Shown: positions 1 to 12,739 of the stretch, in pieces
Position numbering within the stretch: the first letter of the stretch is position 1
Layout of the letters: each line of letters begins with the position of its first letter
Source of the DNA: Pyrrhoderma lamaoense
Taxonomy: Eukaryota > Basidiomycota > Agaricomycetes > Hymenochaetales > Hymenochaetaceae
Assembly: GCA_002794735.1 (NCBI GenBank)
Contig: NBAZ01000009.1
Coordinates: 62,001-126,000, forward strand
Reading direction: 5' to 3'
DNA length: 64,000 nucleotides
The notes under the pieces: generated by a model
The model's database searches: none
Told to the model about the DNA's origin: nothing
What the model saw: only the letters and a program-made list of their open reading frames with translations
Position numbers and translations under genes: made by a program

Positions 1-1560
1 GGGCTGGGTCGGCTTGTCGGACGAATGGGACTTGGAGGTCCTGTTTTTTTTTATATATATAGGGGTAAATGTTAGATTTAGTTTTTTAAAGGTCAAGGGG
101 TACGGGGGTAAACGGTAAAGGTTTGAAAGGTTTTGAAGGGTTAAAAGGATAGGAAAGGAAAGGAAAGGAACTTACGATACCCAATAGCATACCAGCCAAC
201 ACGAACCTGGCTTCTACGTCCCCCCTAGGCGAGTCATAAGGCAACGCAGTACTCACCGCTCCCCCTTCCTCACCAATACATTCAGCAACCTGCTGTATAG
301 TCTTCCCTCCGAGATCGTATCCAAAGCGTACTTCAAACCCTTCTGTGACTCGGCACGAACGAGATCCTTTATTTTTTGAGGCGTGTCGGACTCGCGGTGG
401 GAGAAGACGTGGGTAGCGCCTAGGGAGAGGAGGAGTGGGAAGTTGTGTGGTGAGGAGGTTGAGATTATTTTGAGAAAGGGGTGGGTTAGGTGTGCTAGTT
501 GGATGCTGGCTTGCCCAGGGAGGAGGAGCCGCCCCAGATTAGGATCGTGTCTATATTGTCTGCGTCTACGTCTTTGTTGGCCTTGGTGGGGTTTGGATCC
601 GTGGTTGCTGCAGGGGTAGGGTTTGAGGGAGAGGAAGAAGAGAGTTCTTGAGGGGTTGGCATGGGGAGGGGTAGTGCGTAGAAGAGCATTTGACAAGCTG
701 TGAATGCGCATGCTGCGACTTGGCATGCTTGTTCGAAGCTCCATGAGTCTGGGATGAGGATTGCTCCTATGGCGGGTGCTGCGACGTATTCCGCATGTGC
801 GCCGTTTGGTGAGGAGCCTTAGGGACCGGTGTGAGTGGATGTCGAGTGATGTGTGGAATATATGGGAGTTCGAGGGGTTCACACGTCGTGATCGAAGCCA
901 CAGTTATGTGATAGTGATAACAATGGTAAATAAAAGGAAGGAGAAAGTCAAGTCAGTAATATTCATCAACACCGATATCAACATCATCAGATTTAGCATC
1001 AAAATCGGCTTCTAAAACTGATATTATTTCAAAAGGAAAAAAAAAAAGGAAAAGTCATTTCTTACCTCCAAGAACGAAACCAGCTACGCGCGCACCGACT
1101 TGACGTAGATGTTCAGGGTAGACATCGGAACCGTAGGCTACGATCGTTCCAGCATAGTCACTTCCAAGGACGTTTCCTTCTTTGGGATACCACATCGTTG
1201 GGGTTTTCCCTATTTGGTGATGAGTGGTGAGTAATGTAAAAGTGTAAAAAATATAGATGGATAGAAGGATGAGCAAAGGTATAGCATAGGAAAGAATTAC
1301 GAGTTCTTGGAGTCAATCAAGACCCTGGAGTCGAGACTCAAGAGCAAAAAAAAGGAGAGAGAGAATCAGACAGGAGACATACAATCGGTCGGATTAGCAG
1401 CAGAAGCGTAGACTTTGACCAAGATTTCTTTCGGACCCGGTTTTGGGACGTCTACTTCTCGAACTTCGACAATCTCAAGCTTGTCACCTGAGGCTGAGGT
1501 CGTACGGCCTGTTGTTACTGCTGCTTTCATTTTTGTTGGGATGTGTGTGGGTGCGGACAT
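1..1560 (-). CDS. MDR-family NAD(P)H oxidoreductase (zinc-type alcohol dehydrogenase / enoyl reductase-like), 3' end cut by window
   Basis: Starts at the ATG at 1560-1558. Exons read 1560-1383, 1209-1066, 817-176 and 40-1, with donors GTATGT, GTAAG and GTAAG, and splice phases that agree. Exon 1 has the GroES-like opening (KPGPKEILVKVYASAANPTDW); exon 2 continues with GNVLGSDYAGTIV; exon 3 has NGAHAEYVAAP and then the Rossmann nucleotide loop GGSSSLG followed by ASIQLAHL. This order is typical of the medium-chain dehydrogenase/reductase superfamily, nearest to fungal trans-enoyl-reductase-like members; substrate is unknown. Two single-base frame changes interrupt exon 3: one just after the GGSSSLG loop (about 508-518) and one after ALDTISEG (about 301-307). 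Both sit next to G/C runs and are probably length errors, although gene decay is possible. The intron at 41-175 holds an AGGAA repeat. The C-terminal part lies outside the window. Confidence 0.85.
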
Positions 1561-3278
1561 GGTTGTTTGATTTTGAGTTGTTCGTTGATCTAAGGGGTGG
1601 CAGAAGAAGAAGTAAGAATTGACGTAGTGTGTGTGGGGAGATGAAATGGGTTCTTTGGAGATAAGCTGTGAGTTGTCTTGTGGGGTTTTAATGATTGGTC
1701 GAGTCCTTTTGGGAGGTAGCTTTGTACGTATAAGTATCCCCTTTGATAGTTATGTTTCGCAGATAGCAGATAGGGCATAAGTATCGCTTGAGAGCTTGGG
1801 AGAAGATTACGTGAGATTATGTTCGAGTATGTTCTCTGTGGTCATCCGAATTACTACATCATTATTTTTTTGAAGTGAAGATTTGTTCAGTGTATTTTGT
1901 TCTGAGTAGGTGAGTTTGTGGTATCTCATCCCTTGGCTTACCTCTGGTTCAACTTTTGCTGTAGCAATCTCTTTCGGTGCCGCACTGACCGTATAGGCGC
2001 ACTAATATATTTTTGGACAAATATATGCTTACATGAGATGATGTGTCTGCTAGCGTAAGCATAGTTTGTATACGAGATAGGTATTATATCATCAGAAAAG
2101 AGAATAGAGAAAAGAGAAAAGAGAAACATCGAGAAATAACCTTTTTTTTACGTGCTACAGCGTGCATCACCTTGATTCTGTTTCTGCTTGAACGTTGCAT
2201 AAACAGTGTGTTTTTGGGATATCTCCACTCTACGAGCTACTTAACAGATCAGCCTGCTTTATAAGTATCAGATGCCTTCCCCATTTCTCGTTCTTATTCT
2301 CACTGCATAGTGTATCGTATGTGTAGGAATTGATCGTAGTGTTTGTTTGTAAGTTTTATCACTGACAACTGACGTCAATGGCGGAATAAGCGAACAGCTC
2401 CTGAAAACCTATTCCATATTGGGTACTTACTTACTACATTAATCTATATATCGATGTTATGAGAATATGTTTTGCGTGGGTACATTTTAGTTCCATGTAT
2501 ATCTACGTACTATAGTATACCTAGGTGGAGGGTGGATGGTGACATCGTAATCAGGAGTTTATATGTGATGCTCTTATTTGATACTTGCTGTGTTGTATAT
2601 GTGTAAATGTATAATAGCGATTTTAGTTAGGGTTGGGTTGTACGAATTGGTCCTGAATAATGTTTTTTTTTTGCCTCTTTTTAAGACGCCATTGTAATTG
2701 TAATATATTGGCGGAGAGACGGAGAAGGATAAGGCTTCTTTTTCTTCTTCTTATTGAGTTATGATGTTGTTGTATATATATATATATATAGCGTTCATTC
2801 GTCATACATTATATGTTATATAAAGGAAATTGGAAATTGACGATATACGTGTAATTGAGTTAAACTTAAGTTTGAAGTTTTGATATATCAACAGTAGCAA
2901 GAGTATAAAAAGTACCGAATGTTATTGAAGTCTGTCTAGATACTTAGATACGTATCGTATTCATATTGTCAGCTGCGGGCTATTTGGATGAATATTATGT
3001 GGTGTTTCTTATTTTTTTCTTCTTTGTCTCAATTGAATAAGATAGGTCAATATCGTATGCCGCACCGTTTATAACAATATATACGTCCCCCTTTTTTCCT
3101 TCTTTTCTTCAAAAGTCGTGTATATATGCATATATAGCATGTGTTTATTAACTTGGTACTTGGTACTTTGTATGTATGTATAGAGTTATAGAACGTATGC
3201 ATAGAGTTTGGATTAGGGCAACACAGATAGACACAACGCACATTTGATAATGAAACAATGATATACATACTTGCTTAC
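1561..3278. other. Intergenic, no gene seen
   Basis: AT-rich sequence upstream of the oxidoreductase. Only short unconvincing reading frames occur on either strand. There is a short TA dinucleotide run near 2773-2791. It may include the oxidoreductase promoter near 1561-1800, but no clear TATA element was identified. Confidence 0.5.
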
Positions 3279-3860
3279 ATATGTCTGAAACCTTGTAGCT
3301 TTATACCTTCTTCTTCTAGACCAATCGGAGAAATGGCGGACACAAAGTCTCCTTCTTTCATCCCGTATTCCATTTGTTGCTTATTACTATTGATTAGTGA
3401 ATAAATGTATGTATGTTTGTGTGTTCATACTTCTGTGCGTACTATCTACGCGTTTATGGTTACGATCTACCTAAAAGTCTCTAAACTCAATACAACGTGT
3501 ACACACACACAGAGGTTAAAATACAAACTTAAAGCTCATCCGTCATCTTGTATAAAGCGGAAATGTGTGAGAGAGAGAGGGGGATACATCAGTGGATTAA
3601 GAAAGCATCTAGGGATCTACGTGCCGATGACTGGAATTCTGTGTTCTGGTTCGGGTCCACGTCCGGGTAAACGTATCCTTTGAGAATCTTAAGTTTTGGT
3701 TTGGCCTAGACCTCCACCCCCCCCCCTAAGAGGCGCTTGAGTGGGCCATTCGGGAGGCGGAGGTGGGGAGAGATGGGGGAGGGAGAAACGTAATTAGTCT
3801 GGGGACGGAAGTTGGAGAAAGGATTGGGTTGTAGTACTCGTGTTACCCTCCCTCGACTTT
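3279..3860 (-). other. Possible exons of an unrecognised minus-strand gene
   Basis: Two stretches have codon texture unlike their surroundings. One (about 3703-3600) reads KGYVYPDVDPNQNTEFQ after a TAG acceptor; the other (3379-3279) reads MKEGDFVSAISPIGLEEEG between an AAG acceptor and a GTAAGC donor. A third stretch upstream (about 3850-3710) is also open but crosses a run of C/G bases near 3711-3727, so its frame cannot be trusted. I could not find a start codon, a continuous splice path or a family. They may be parts of one gene, remnants, or chance. Confidence 0.25.
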
Positions 3861-6800
3861 TTAGAATGAAGTGATGGATAGAGAGGCCTAAGTTTGGTTA
3901 TTTATTGGTTGGTGTGATAGCATCTTATTGATAAGCGTGGAGAGGGATATGAGGAGTGAGGAGATGCGAGGTGAGGTTTGGCATGAAGCAAAAAAGTAAG
4001 GGGTTAGAGAGGGAGGGGGGGAGGAGGCTCTTCGTAGTAATTGCTGTACATGTACATGTACACTTGAGTTTTCCGAAGAGGGTATGGGATAAGGGGGTGA
4101 TAGAAAGGATGGTAGAACTTGTTCGCCGGGTCGTTGTTGTTGTTCCTTTTCTAGATAAGCGCCCGTATCTGTGTATGTTGATGGGGCTGGGAGGAAGAGA
4201 GAGATGGATATGTGTATGTGATAGGTGTGGGGGAGGAGGGTGGGAGGTGGTAACATTGTTTTGTTACTGGATTACTGGATTGCTGAAATTTATTTGTGCA
4301 TGCATGCATTGTCCAGACCAGACCCAAACATATACATACATACACCCCATAGAAGGGTTGGGTCATAGGACTCGAGAGTCGGAATCCGGTATCAGGTGTA
4401 GAAGTCTTGGCGCCTTAGATACTTGTGCCCTTAAGCTTTTTTAATATAAGTGATTATGATAAGTAAGCATGGATACAAATACCTTAGGAAGTGAGAAGAT
4501 GTCCTGATAAAAAAAATGAACAAGACAATAGGTGATGACTGTTTTCTGGGGGTTTTAATAGTATGTTGGTAGAACAAGGAAGGTGCCTATCTATGTACAA
4601 ATATGTTGATGTAAGGGTACTGTTATTGTTGTCGTTATTGGTGTTCGTTGGTGATAAAGTTGATGTTGATAAAATGTTGATGTTCTGCGTTACGGAAGTT
4701 TGTATAGATGAATTCGTACTTGTACTTCAACTGTTTGTTATTCTTTTCCCTGAGGGAGTTGTAAGTCCCCGCGATTGTCAAGCGCCCATATACAAACAAT
4801 AAATCATCAATAGAAAAAACAAAGTCTGAGAACGGATAGCCTGAAGGGCTAAACTTGTATACTTGGTCAGGACGGGGCATTAAGACGACGAACACGGACT
4901 TTTACTTTACTTTTGACTCGGATGATTCGGCGGGAGGTAGGGAAATGAGAGAACCCTCGGTAGTAGTTAATATAAAGAATTTTGATGAGTTGATGGAATT
5001 TTCTGTTTTTGTATGTATGTGTGTCGAATTAAAAGTGCTTGATTTTTTTATATGGAGCTTGGGCGATCCGAAGAGGGAAGGAGGAAGCTTAATCCTTAAG
5101 AGGGGGGGGGGTGGAAGGAGGTTCGGTTGAGTCATGTGGGCTGTGATTTTATCTTTATGGGTTGATGAAAGTGCAGAGTCTAGAGTTTGAGAGATGTCTA
5201 GAAGGAGTCTAGAGGTTTGAGAACGACCGAAAAGACGGGATGAGGATAGGGATTATTGGGTTAGCTTTAGGAATAGGAAAATGACATGGGATAGGAACAA
5301 TCAGTAGGATACAGGATACAAGAGGGAGAGAACGGCAGCTGTTCAATTGAACGAATTGAGAATGTGAAAGGAACAAGGAACGTTGGTATACAGGATGTGT
5401 AATGAAGGAATCGGAACCGGATTTTAGCTTTCAGCTTACTTGCTTTGAGCTGTAGAGTTGTAGAGTTATGGTTGTAAGAGGAATGGGGGAGGTGGTTATA
5501 GAATGAGTTGCCTAGTTGCCTAGTCGGCACCCAGCGGTAAGAAAGTAAAACTTACTAATCCACGGAGCTCCGCTTTGTACTGTGTACTTAGTTGTTGCTT
5601 TATATTCAAGTAAGGAAAGCAAAGCAAAGTAAAAAAAGGGGTGAGATGAGATGGAATGGATGAATACTAATTTATGATGAGATGGAGGTAGATTGTAAGG
5701 ACATTTTTGATATGTTACGATGAGATGCTTGTTGTTACGATGATGATGATTAAGAATTGATGTGCACCAATGTACCCAATGTAATGAATGGCGTTCATAT
5801 AAGAAGATGTAAGATAATCTAATTAATTTCGATATTTAATATTAATGTAATTAGTAGTTGGTAACTAGTACTCGTGACAAGGGTGAGAGAAGATTAAGCC
5901 TTGATATAGAACAACTGTTGACCGTTGACCATCTCGACCCCTCCACTATATTTACTATTATTAATAATGTTTTTAAGGTCTAGAGGTGTCCCTCTTCAAA
6001 GCTTAGATTTCCCTGTTATATATATCTCCGCAAACTTATCTAATATCATGTATGCTCTTTCCCCGGTTTTTGACCGCTGCTTCTTTATGAGATTGGTAGT
6101 AAAGAAACCTAGTAGGAGCTAAAGAAATGGTTGCTGTTTCTTTTATTTCTTGTTTTGTTTCTTTTTATCATCATACCCTTAGTAATAAGGTTTGGGGGAA
6201 ATGAAGGTTTTGGTGAACGTGAGAAAGGGGAATGGGAGGGCCGAGGAGAATGAAATACATATGATAGTGATATATATTTATAGCATGAGCATATGTGTAT
6301 ATCGTCACTGGATCACTAAAGCTGTGACGGGATGTTCAGGGTGAAGAGCTACTTTTGGAATGAAGTGTTTAGGAAGTCGACAGCTTGGATGAGTATAGCC
6401 TAAGTCGTTCATTTCGTGCTCCATTCCTTCTTCGACCCTTCTCTGTTTTTCATTTTGATGAGTAATGAGTGAGGTATGGTCATGATTGAGTACTGAAGCG
6501 GAAACTGGAGAAGGTGTGAGTAAGGCTGTTATGCATGCTATTGAAGTAAGTGAGTAAGAGGTGTTTGTTTCTGGAGAATGGATACGGAACAAGACGCGGA
6601 AACGAGAATATGTCTGTTTTATTTGCGTATCTCCGTCATTGAGGGTATAGAAAATAGCCACATACACTCCTTGTATGCTAACGAGAATGGAGTGCAAAAA
6701 TAAGTAATGCGGGCTTTAGAACTGACTGTTTTTGCGTGTGCATTCGGAACCAAATTAAAAATAAATAAATTAAATAATCAATAATTGATGATGATATCTC

Positions 6801-7901
6801 GATTTGGATGATCGGCGTATGTTTTTGGAACCTGATTGAATAATACGTAGTACAACACTAACTATTCAGATTCATCACAAAGAAGAGAGAGAGAAAAGAG
6901 CTGGTATGGGTGGGTAATCGTCAATACCGATGTTGTCTGCGCTGGATATGACGAAGTGGAAAAAGAGACCGAGTTGGAAGGATGGTTGTTGATGATGATG
7001 ACGCTGCTAACGTTATGAGAGAACTAGTGACCTCTTTCCGCCTCGAGGTAGGCACGTTTTCCTCACCCTGCCCCGGCTTCACTCTCCACGGAAGGGTGCT
7101 ACTAAACTGATCAATCTCTTCTTGTCCTCAAACTCGATAATGCATACACTCCATCTCTGACCGCCTCCCTTTCCTCCATATAATCATTCCTGTACATACT
7201 TTATATCTCCTCCTCCCCCTCTTCCCTTCTTCTTTCATTACTCAGAGACTGAGGGTGTTCTGCTGCTAGCACACATTATCCACTTGAACTCAACGAGCCC
7301 CTCTCTGCCTCGTCATCACCATCACACGCTACACTATTACGCTCACCGAGAGCGGACGATTAGCGGGACAAGCAAATAAGAAAAGGGCATACGACAACGA
7401 ATTTTGGAGACCTTGAAGCCTTTATAATTCTTGCGTTATATTTCTCTTGATTGACTCTTTTTCTTTCTTCTATTGTTGGCTCAATCACAACGCACATTCA
7501 GCTGCCGAGGTCCTAGGCCTTTTTATCACTTTCATTCTGGGCGGGATTAAGAAAGAAATTAAGAGATCGCCCCCCCCCTCTCAAGCGGTCAGGTATCTGG
7601 AAGTACTGAATTATCTCTCTCTTCACGTCCCTCCCCCCGCTTTCCCCCTCGTGATCAATCACTTTCATTGTTGTTCTGACCGTGGTGAGAGAAGCAGAGA
7701 CCTAGGTTCCGTTGTTCTTTCTTTTCTCTCCTGACCACTCAAATACGCTCCTCTTTTGATAATTGCTGGCTTTGGAGAGCCCTTGTCCTTCGCCTCCTTG
7801 TAACTCTTGGGCCAGCTAGAGCTCAGGTGTGTGTCATCATCTACCTTCTCTCTCATGGAATTGATGAGTATCCGTTAACTGAAACATCATCTCTATTATA
7901 G
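3861..7901. other. Gene-poor stretch; weak minus-strand reading frames only
   Basis: No supported gene. Minus-strand stretches at about 4895-4760 (containing YKFSPSGYPFSDFVFSIDD) and 6697-6305 (130 codons) look slightly coding-like, but neither joins to a start or to neighbouring exons. A strongly pyrimidine-rich tract at about 7190-7740 lies upstream of the next gene and is the kind of CT block often seen in fungal promoters and 5' leaders. Confidence 0.4.
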
Positions 7902-7908
7902 TATAAAA
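7902..7908 (+). promoter_or_regulatory. TATA-box-like element upstream of the low-complexity protein gene
   Basis: TATAAAA lies about 100 bases before the ATG at 8008, in the same orientation and downstream of a long pyrimidine-rich tract. Position and sequence fit a core promoter; no transcript data support it. Confidence 0.5.
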
Positions 7909-8007
7909 AGGCGTTTCGTCTACCTAATTTAGTACGGTACTTTACGTTTATTGGGCGACACTTCCACATACATATACACACACTCACGCGCGGACTCTAA
8001 ACAAATC

Positions 8008-11000
8008 ATGACCGAGTTTGCCTCGACACCTTCCGCTATTGAGGAGTACATGACCCAAAAGGGGCGAACGGCGGATTGGGTACACACCTTGCGGAGTCCT
8101 TCTCAGTTTGTTTCTCCCTCACGGACACCGTCGCAGTCCTCGTTTGATAGACACACGCTTTGGAGTGGGGATGGGTTGGACGAGAGTGATTGTGAGAGTT
8201 CGACGAGTGTGCCCCGACGATGATGTTGCAGTATCCGGATTCGAGGAAGGTGGTCGTTAGTCCGACGACGAGTCATGCGGGGAGTACGTTACCGCTACCG
8301 CAAGGGCAGCCGCTGCCGCCGCCGGAGAAGACGGAGTCGAGACTTCATTCGAAGAGTGTTGTGGGGGAGAGTAAAATGAAAGATGAAGGGACCATAAGAC
8401 TTCGATCACATGAAGGTGGTTCTGGTGGTAAAGGGAAATCTGGAACGGGCCTGTACGAAAGAAGTAGTCGGGCACATTCCCGAGGAGGAGGAGTTGGTGA
8501 TGGTGGTGGTAACGGTGATCGGTCCCGGAGCGTCGCTACGAATGAGCAATTGTTGACACCGGTGTCGCCCGCGGATGAACGAGCTCAGGTTGAGCGATTA
8601 CCCCAGGTCAATACTACTTCTTCACGTAAGACACCTTCAAGAGTTGAGTCTCACCAGCAACAGCACAGTGTATCACAGGTGCACTCTGGTATTGCTCACT
8701 CACAAGCCCAGTCACAGGATAGATCTCATGTTTCGTCTCATGTTCCTTCTCAGCAGCATACCGTGACGGCTTCCCATCCTGCCACGTCGAACTCAGTTCG
8801 AGTAGGGAAGTAGTGGTAGTGTACAACAACGACAGCCCTCTCAAAGTCCGTCGTCAGTGGCAGTTCCTGCTTCTACCTCGGCATACCCTGCACGTATCGA
8901 TACTGCTTCTGCTTCCGCACTTGGGTCAACGCATTCGAGGTCTCGTGTGCCCACTCATGATCAGTCGTCCGCTGTTGCGCCGTCTGCTAATGCTCATTCT
9001 GTACATACTACTGTTCCTTCTCAAGCTGCTTCGGTGGATACGACACATACAGCGCATACAGTCCATGCACCTTCCATTCAAAAAAGTCATCATACGTTTG
9101 ACCCTACCCCCGCCCCTGCCCCACCATCTATCCACTCCATTCACTCGCGTAGCATCTCGGCGTCTGATTCTCGCTCGACTGAGCCTGAAAGAATAAGGAT
9201 ACACCCACCGACGAATGGGAGTGGATCTCCTGTTGCTTCTAGGTCTGGATCTGTTTATCAACCGAGTCGGAGTAATAGTCAAGGACAAGGACATGCGTAT
9301 CCTGCGTCGACTTCTGTCTCTGTGGCTGCTGCGGCTGGACAGCCGTTACCGCCTCCGTCGACTGCTAGTGCTAGTCTTTCGTACTTACCTTCTTCGAGGG
9401 CGTCTCATCATCGTTCTTCGGTTGGAGGACCCCAGGCACCAGCTTTGGTGCAGCCATCCCGGCATTCGCAGTCCCATCGATCGCTGCTTTCGTCTGTACA
9501 TGAAGGGCAAAGAGACTTACCTGGCGTTGGGGAGGAAGAACGTGGATCCCATTCTGTGGGTGAAGAAGAAGAAAGAGAACGAGAAGGGGAAGGGGAAGGA
9601 GTCCAAAGGTCTTATGTGTCTGCTTCTGCTCAGACTCAGTTGAGTGGGGGAATCATACTCCGAAGATGATGAATGGGAGTGGTAGTCATGCACAGTTGGC
9701 GTCTTCGACTCCGTTGGCGAAGAGTACGAGCTTACCACCCCCGCATCAGTTGACGGATATGTATATGTATACTTATGCGTACCCTACACTTATTTCCCAC
9801 TCTTCGCCAATACATCAACAGCAACAGCAACAGCATCCTTCACCTCAGTTACATCCGAACCCACCGACGTTCGCTCAGGTGTATACGCATTCGCATTCTC
9901 AGCATCATTCGACACCTCCACATGCACATCACTTGCAGCATTCACCTCAGCAGGTGTTTCCGGGTGTGAGTGCGAATGGGTACCCTGTTTATCCTACCAC
10001 GTTCGCAGCTGCGTACCCTGCTCCGGTGTTGGCCCCGCCGGCTCATCATCACGTTCAGGCTACTCAGCAGTATACGACTAACGGACATCCGACGGGACAT
10101 TTGAGTCATCCTAGTCATCTTGGCCATGTTGGTTATGAAGGTTATGCTGGTAATGGTAGTAATGCTGGTTATCGAGGCCGATCGAAGAGAGAGGAGAGTC
10201 GAGTGGGGCTTGGTGGTGATTTTGTGCTTATTGATTCGCTGGATGCTGCTGAAGCAGAGGCCCATGAGAACGCGCTCGAGAATGCTAAGATTGGGTTCTC
10301 TGCCGCGAGTGGTGGTGTGGCTGGTTTGGCTGGTACTGGTGGGGGTAAGGGGAGTAAAGGGAGAAGTAAAGGCTTGGGGATCTCGATGGGTGGAATGGGT
10401 AGGTCTAATAGGAGTCGAAGTGGGAGTGCAGGAGCGGGAGGAAAAGATCCGATTAGTGCTAGTAACAGTAAAGATGGAAGCTCGGAGACGCATGGGAGCA
10501 GTTGTGAGAAGAAGGAGAAAGGGAGTGCGGGGAAAGGGAAGAAGGAGAGGGGGAGTTTGTTTAGTGTGTTTGGGCATGGACGGACAAAGTCTTTACCTAT
10601 GGAACACGTTGTCTTACAGGATGTGGGTGCTAATGCTAATGCGAATGGGAATAGTAATCATAATGATAGTAACAGTAACCCGTATTTGACACCCGTTTCG
10701 CCTACGAAACCGGGTGGTGGTGGTGGTGGTAATGTGTTGTTGACGTCGTCGTCCCCTGTTAACTCACCTGTTGCGGCACACGATCCTGCTCTGGGACCTC
10801 ACCCACCGTCTATAGTGTATGCACCTGCTCGGCATCATCGAATGACGCATTATGCGCCACCGAAGATTGTGTATAGACCTTCGTCGTCTGGGACGCAGAA
10901 CTTGGGAATGGAGAACGGGGAGATGATGCCGTCGTCGTTGTTGCCTGCGGTACCTGCTGTTAGCAAGAATGAGGTGACGGAGGGAGGGGTGGAAGGTGGG

Positions 11001-12739
11001 GTTGTTGTTGTTACTGTTCCTGAGAATGAGAATGAACAAGAGGTTAATGCGAGAGATTTTGCGTATGAAGGTCATGGTAGTCAGCAGATGTCACCTAGGA
11101 CATCTCTTATCCCCCTCCTGTACCTGCGTCTCCTTTATCACCCGGTACGGATTTGGGTAGCGTCAATATGGCTGGTGTGGGTACTGTCGCTTCTGTTGTT
11201 GCTCCAGCTTCTATTGCGGCTTCTGCTACTGGTAGCGCTCTCCTTCCTCCCCCTGTTTCGTATAGTAATCATAGCGGTCATGGAGAACATAGAGAGAGAA
11301 GTGGGAGGAGTGGAAGTGGAAGGAGTAGGAGTCGGGCTAGTGGGATGAGTTACTCTACAAGTGCGCCCCCGCCTGTCTCTTCTTCTTCTGTTGTGAATCA
11401 GGGCCAAGGAGGGACGATTGTGTTAGGAGCGGGGACGGGGGCGGATGTACTGTCTGTTGCTGGATCGCATTCTCATCGTGCGCATTCTAAAGGTGGGGAT
11501 GGGCCTACGAAAGGTGAGGGAAGGGAACAGTTGCCTACTCCTCCAAGGTCTGCGGCTAATTCGAGTGTGAATGGGACGAGGGGAGAGGGTGTGATCCCTC
11601 CTGGTGCTCTTGAGGTACAACCATCGACGCATAGTACACAATCACGTTCTCACTCTCATCATCAACACCATCATCATCATTCGCAGTCTGACCCCAGACA
11701 CATTCGTATACTCATCACAGGAAATCAGAGTTTTTGTCCCCGCCAACGTCGAATGTTGGGTCGTATGCCAGAGGCCGGAGTCGGGATTGGGATCGGGATC
11801 GGGATTCGAACTCTCACTCACACTCGCCTTCACATCACTCTCATTCGCCTTCGCATTCTCATGCGTACTCGCACTCGCAGCCCCATTTGGAGGTGGTAAA
11901 TGGCTCGCCAGCTGGGTCGAGGTCCAAGGGTTTGAGTCCGAGTCCGGGTCCTGGTTCTAGTCTGGTATTACCTGCGGTTAATCATGATCATGATCAGGTT
12001 GAGGCTATACCCGGTCGGACGCGTTCTATTGAAACGACCAGCTCGGCGAGTACTTACTATGTTCTGGCGAACCCGACGCAGAAAGTCCGTCTTATTGTGA
12101 GTGATTGTCACCATTTTATCATGCTTTTCTTGTGTTTTTGAGGTAACTAATGAAATCCATCTTTCTATCGTTCTTTAATTTATTTTCTGCTTATGATAGT
12201 ATACTGATGGGACACCCGGGACTATGACGACTACTACGTCTTCTGAGACTGATGGTAATCAACGACCGGATGAGGTTCAAGCTCCCACTGCGAACTCTGG
12301 TGGTGGAAATAAATGGCTTAAAAAGGCGTTACGTCCGCGTTTTTTGAATCGCGATCCTCGGGATGCTCCTCCTCCCCCTCCTGAGATCACCTTGTCTGCT
12401 CCTAGATCAGGCCGAGCGAACAGTGGGGACAGTGGTGGGTCAAAGGAGAGTGGTGGAAGTAAGGAGAGTTATGAGAGTAGGGAGACGAAGAGTGGGGGAC
12501 GTACGGGAAGGAAACTTGTTAGAAAGAACTCGGCGGGTGCTTCGGCTGTGCTTCATTCGAACCCAAACCCGAGTCCGACGGCGACGATGATGATGCCGAT
12601 GGCGCATGCACCGCTATCACACACGACTCATAGTAAGATGTATAATCAGACTCAACAGTATATGCCATATGCCTATGCACATGCGGACCCTAGGGCTGGC
12701 CCTAGAGCGGATACTGTTGTTGTTATTCCTGGGCAATGA
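8008..12739 (+). CDS. Long Ser/His/Pro/Gly-rich low-complexity fungal protein, function unknown
   Basis: Starts at the ATG at 8008 (MTEFASTPSAIEEYM) and ends with the TGA at 12737-12739. One intron is clear: 12097-12199 (GTGAGT..TAG), joining KVRLI to YTDGTPG. The product, about 1,500 residues, is almost entirely low complexity: Ser/Thr-rich, with QGQPLPPP-type proline stretches, Gly/Ser runs, a His run (HHQHHHHHSQSD near 11660-11690), Arg-Asp repeats (RDWDRDRD near 11780) and a basic C-terminal part. No signal peptide, membrane segment or enzymatic motif was seen. A compact less-repetitive motif, STYYVLANPTQKVRLI, sits at the intron and may be the conserved core. The frame breaks about five times (near 8213, 8805, 9646, 11095 and 11695), mostly at runs of C or G; coding texture continues directly in another frame each time, so these look like base-length errors. 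It could be a scaffold or regulatory disordered protein; I do not recognise a named family. Confidence 0.75.

Noticed and set aside
4044..4061. Self-complementary run of alternating TGTACA units
   Set aside because: A short simple-sequence palindrome with no partner sites; too common in AT-rich DNA to call a regulatory site.
6305..6697. 130-codon minus-strand open frame
   Set aside because: No recognisable family, no supporting splice partners, and poor start context; kept only as a note on the intergenic region.
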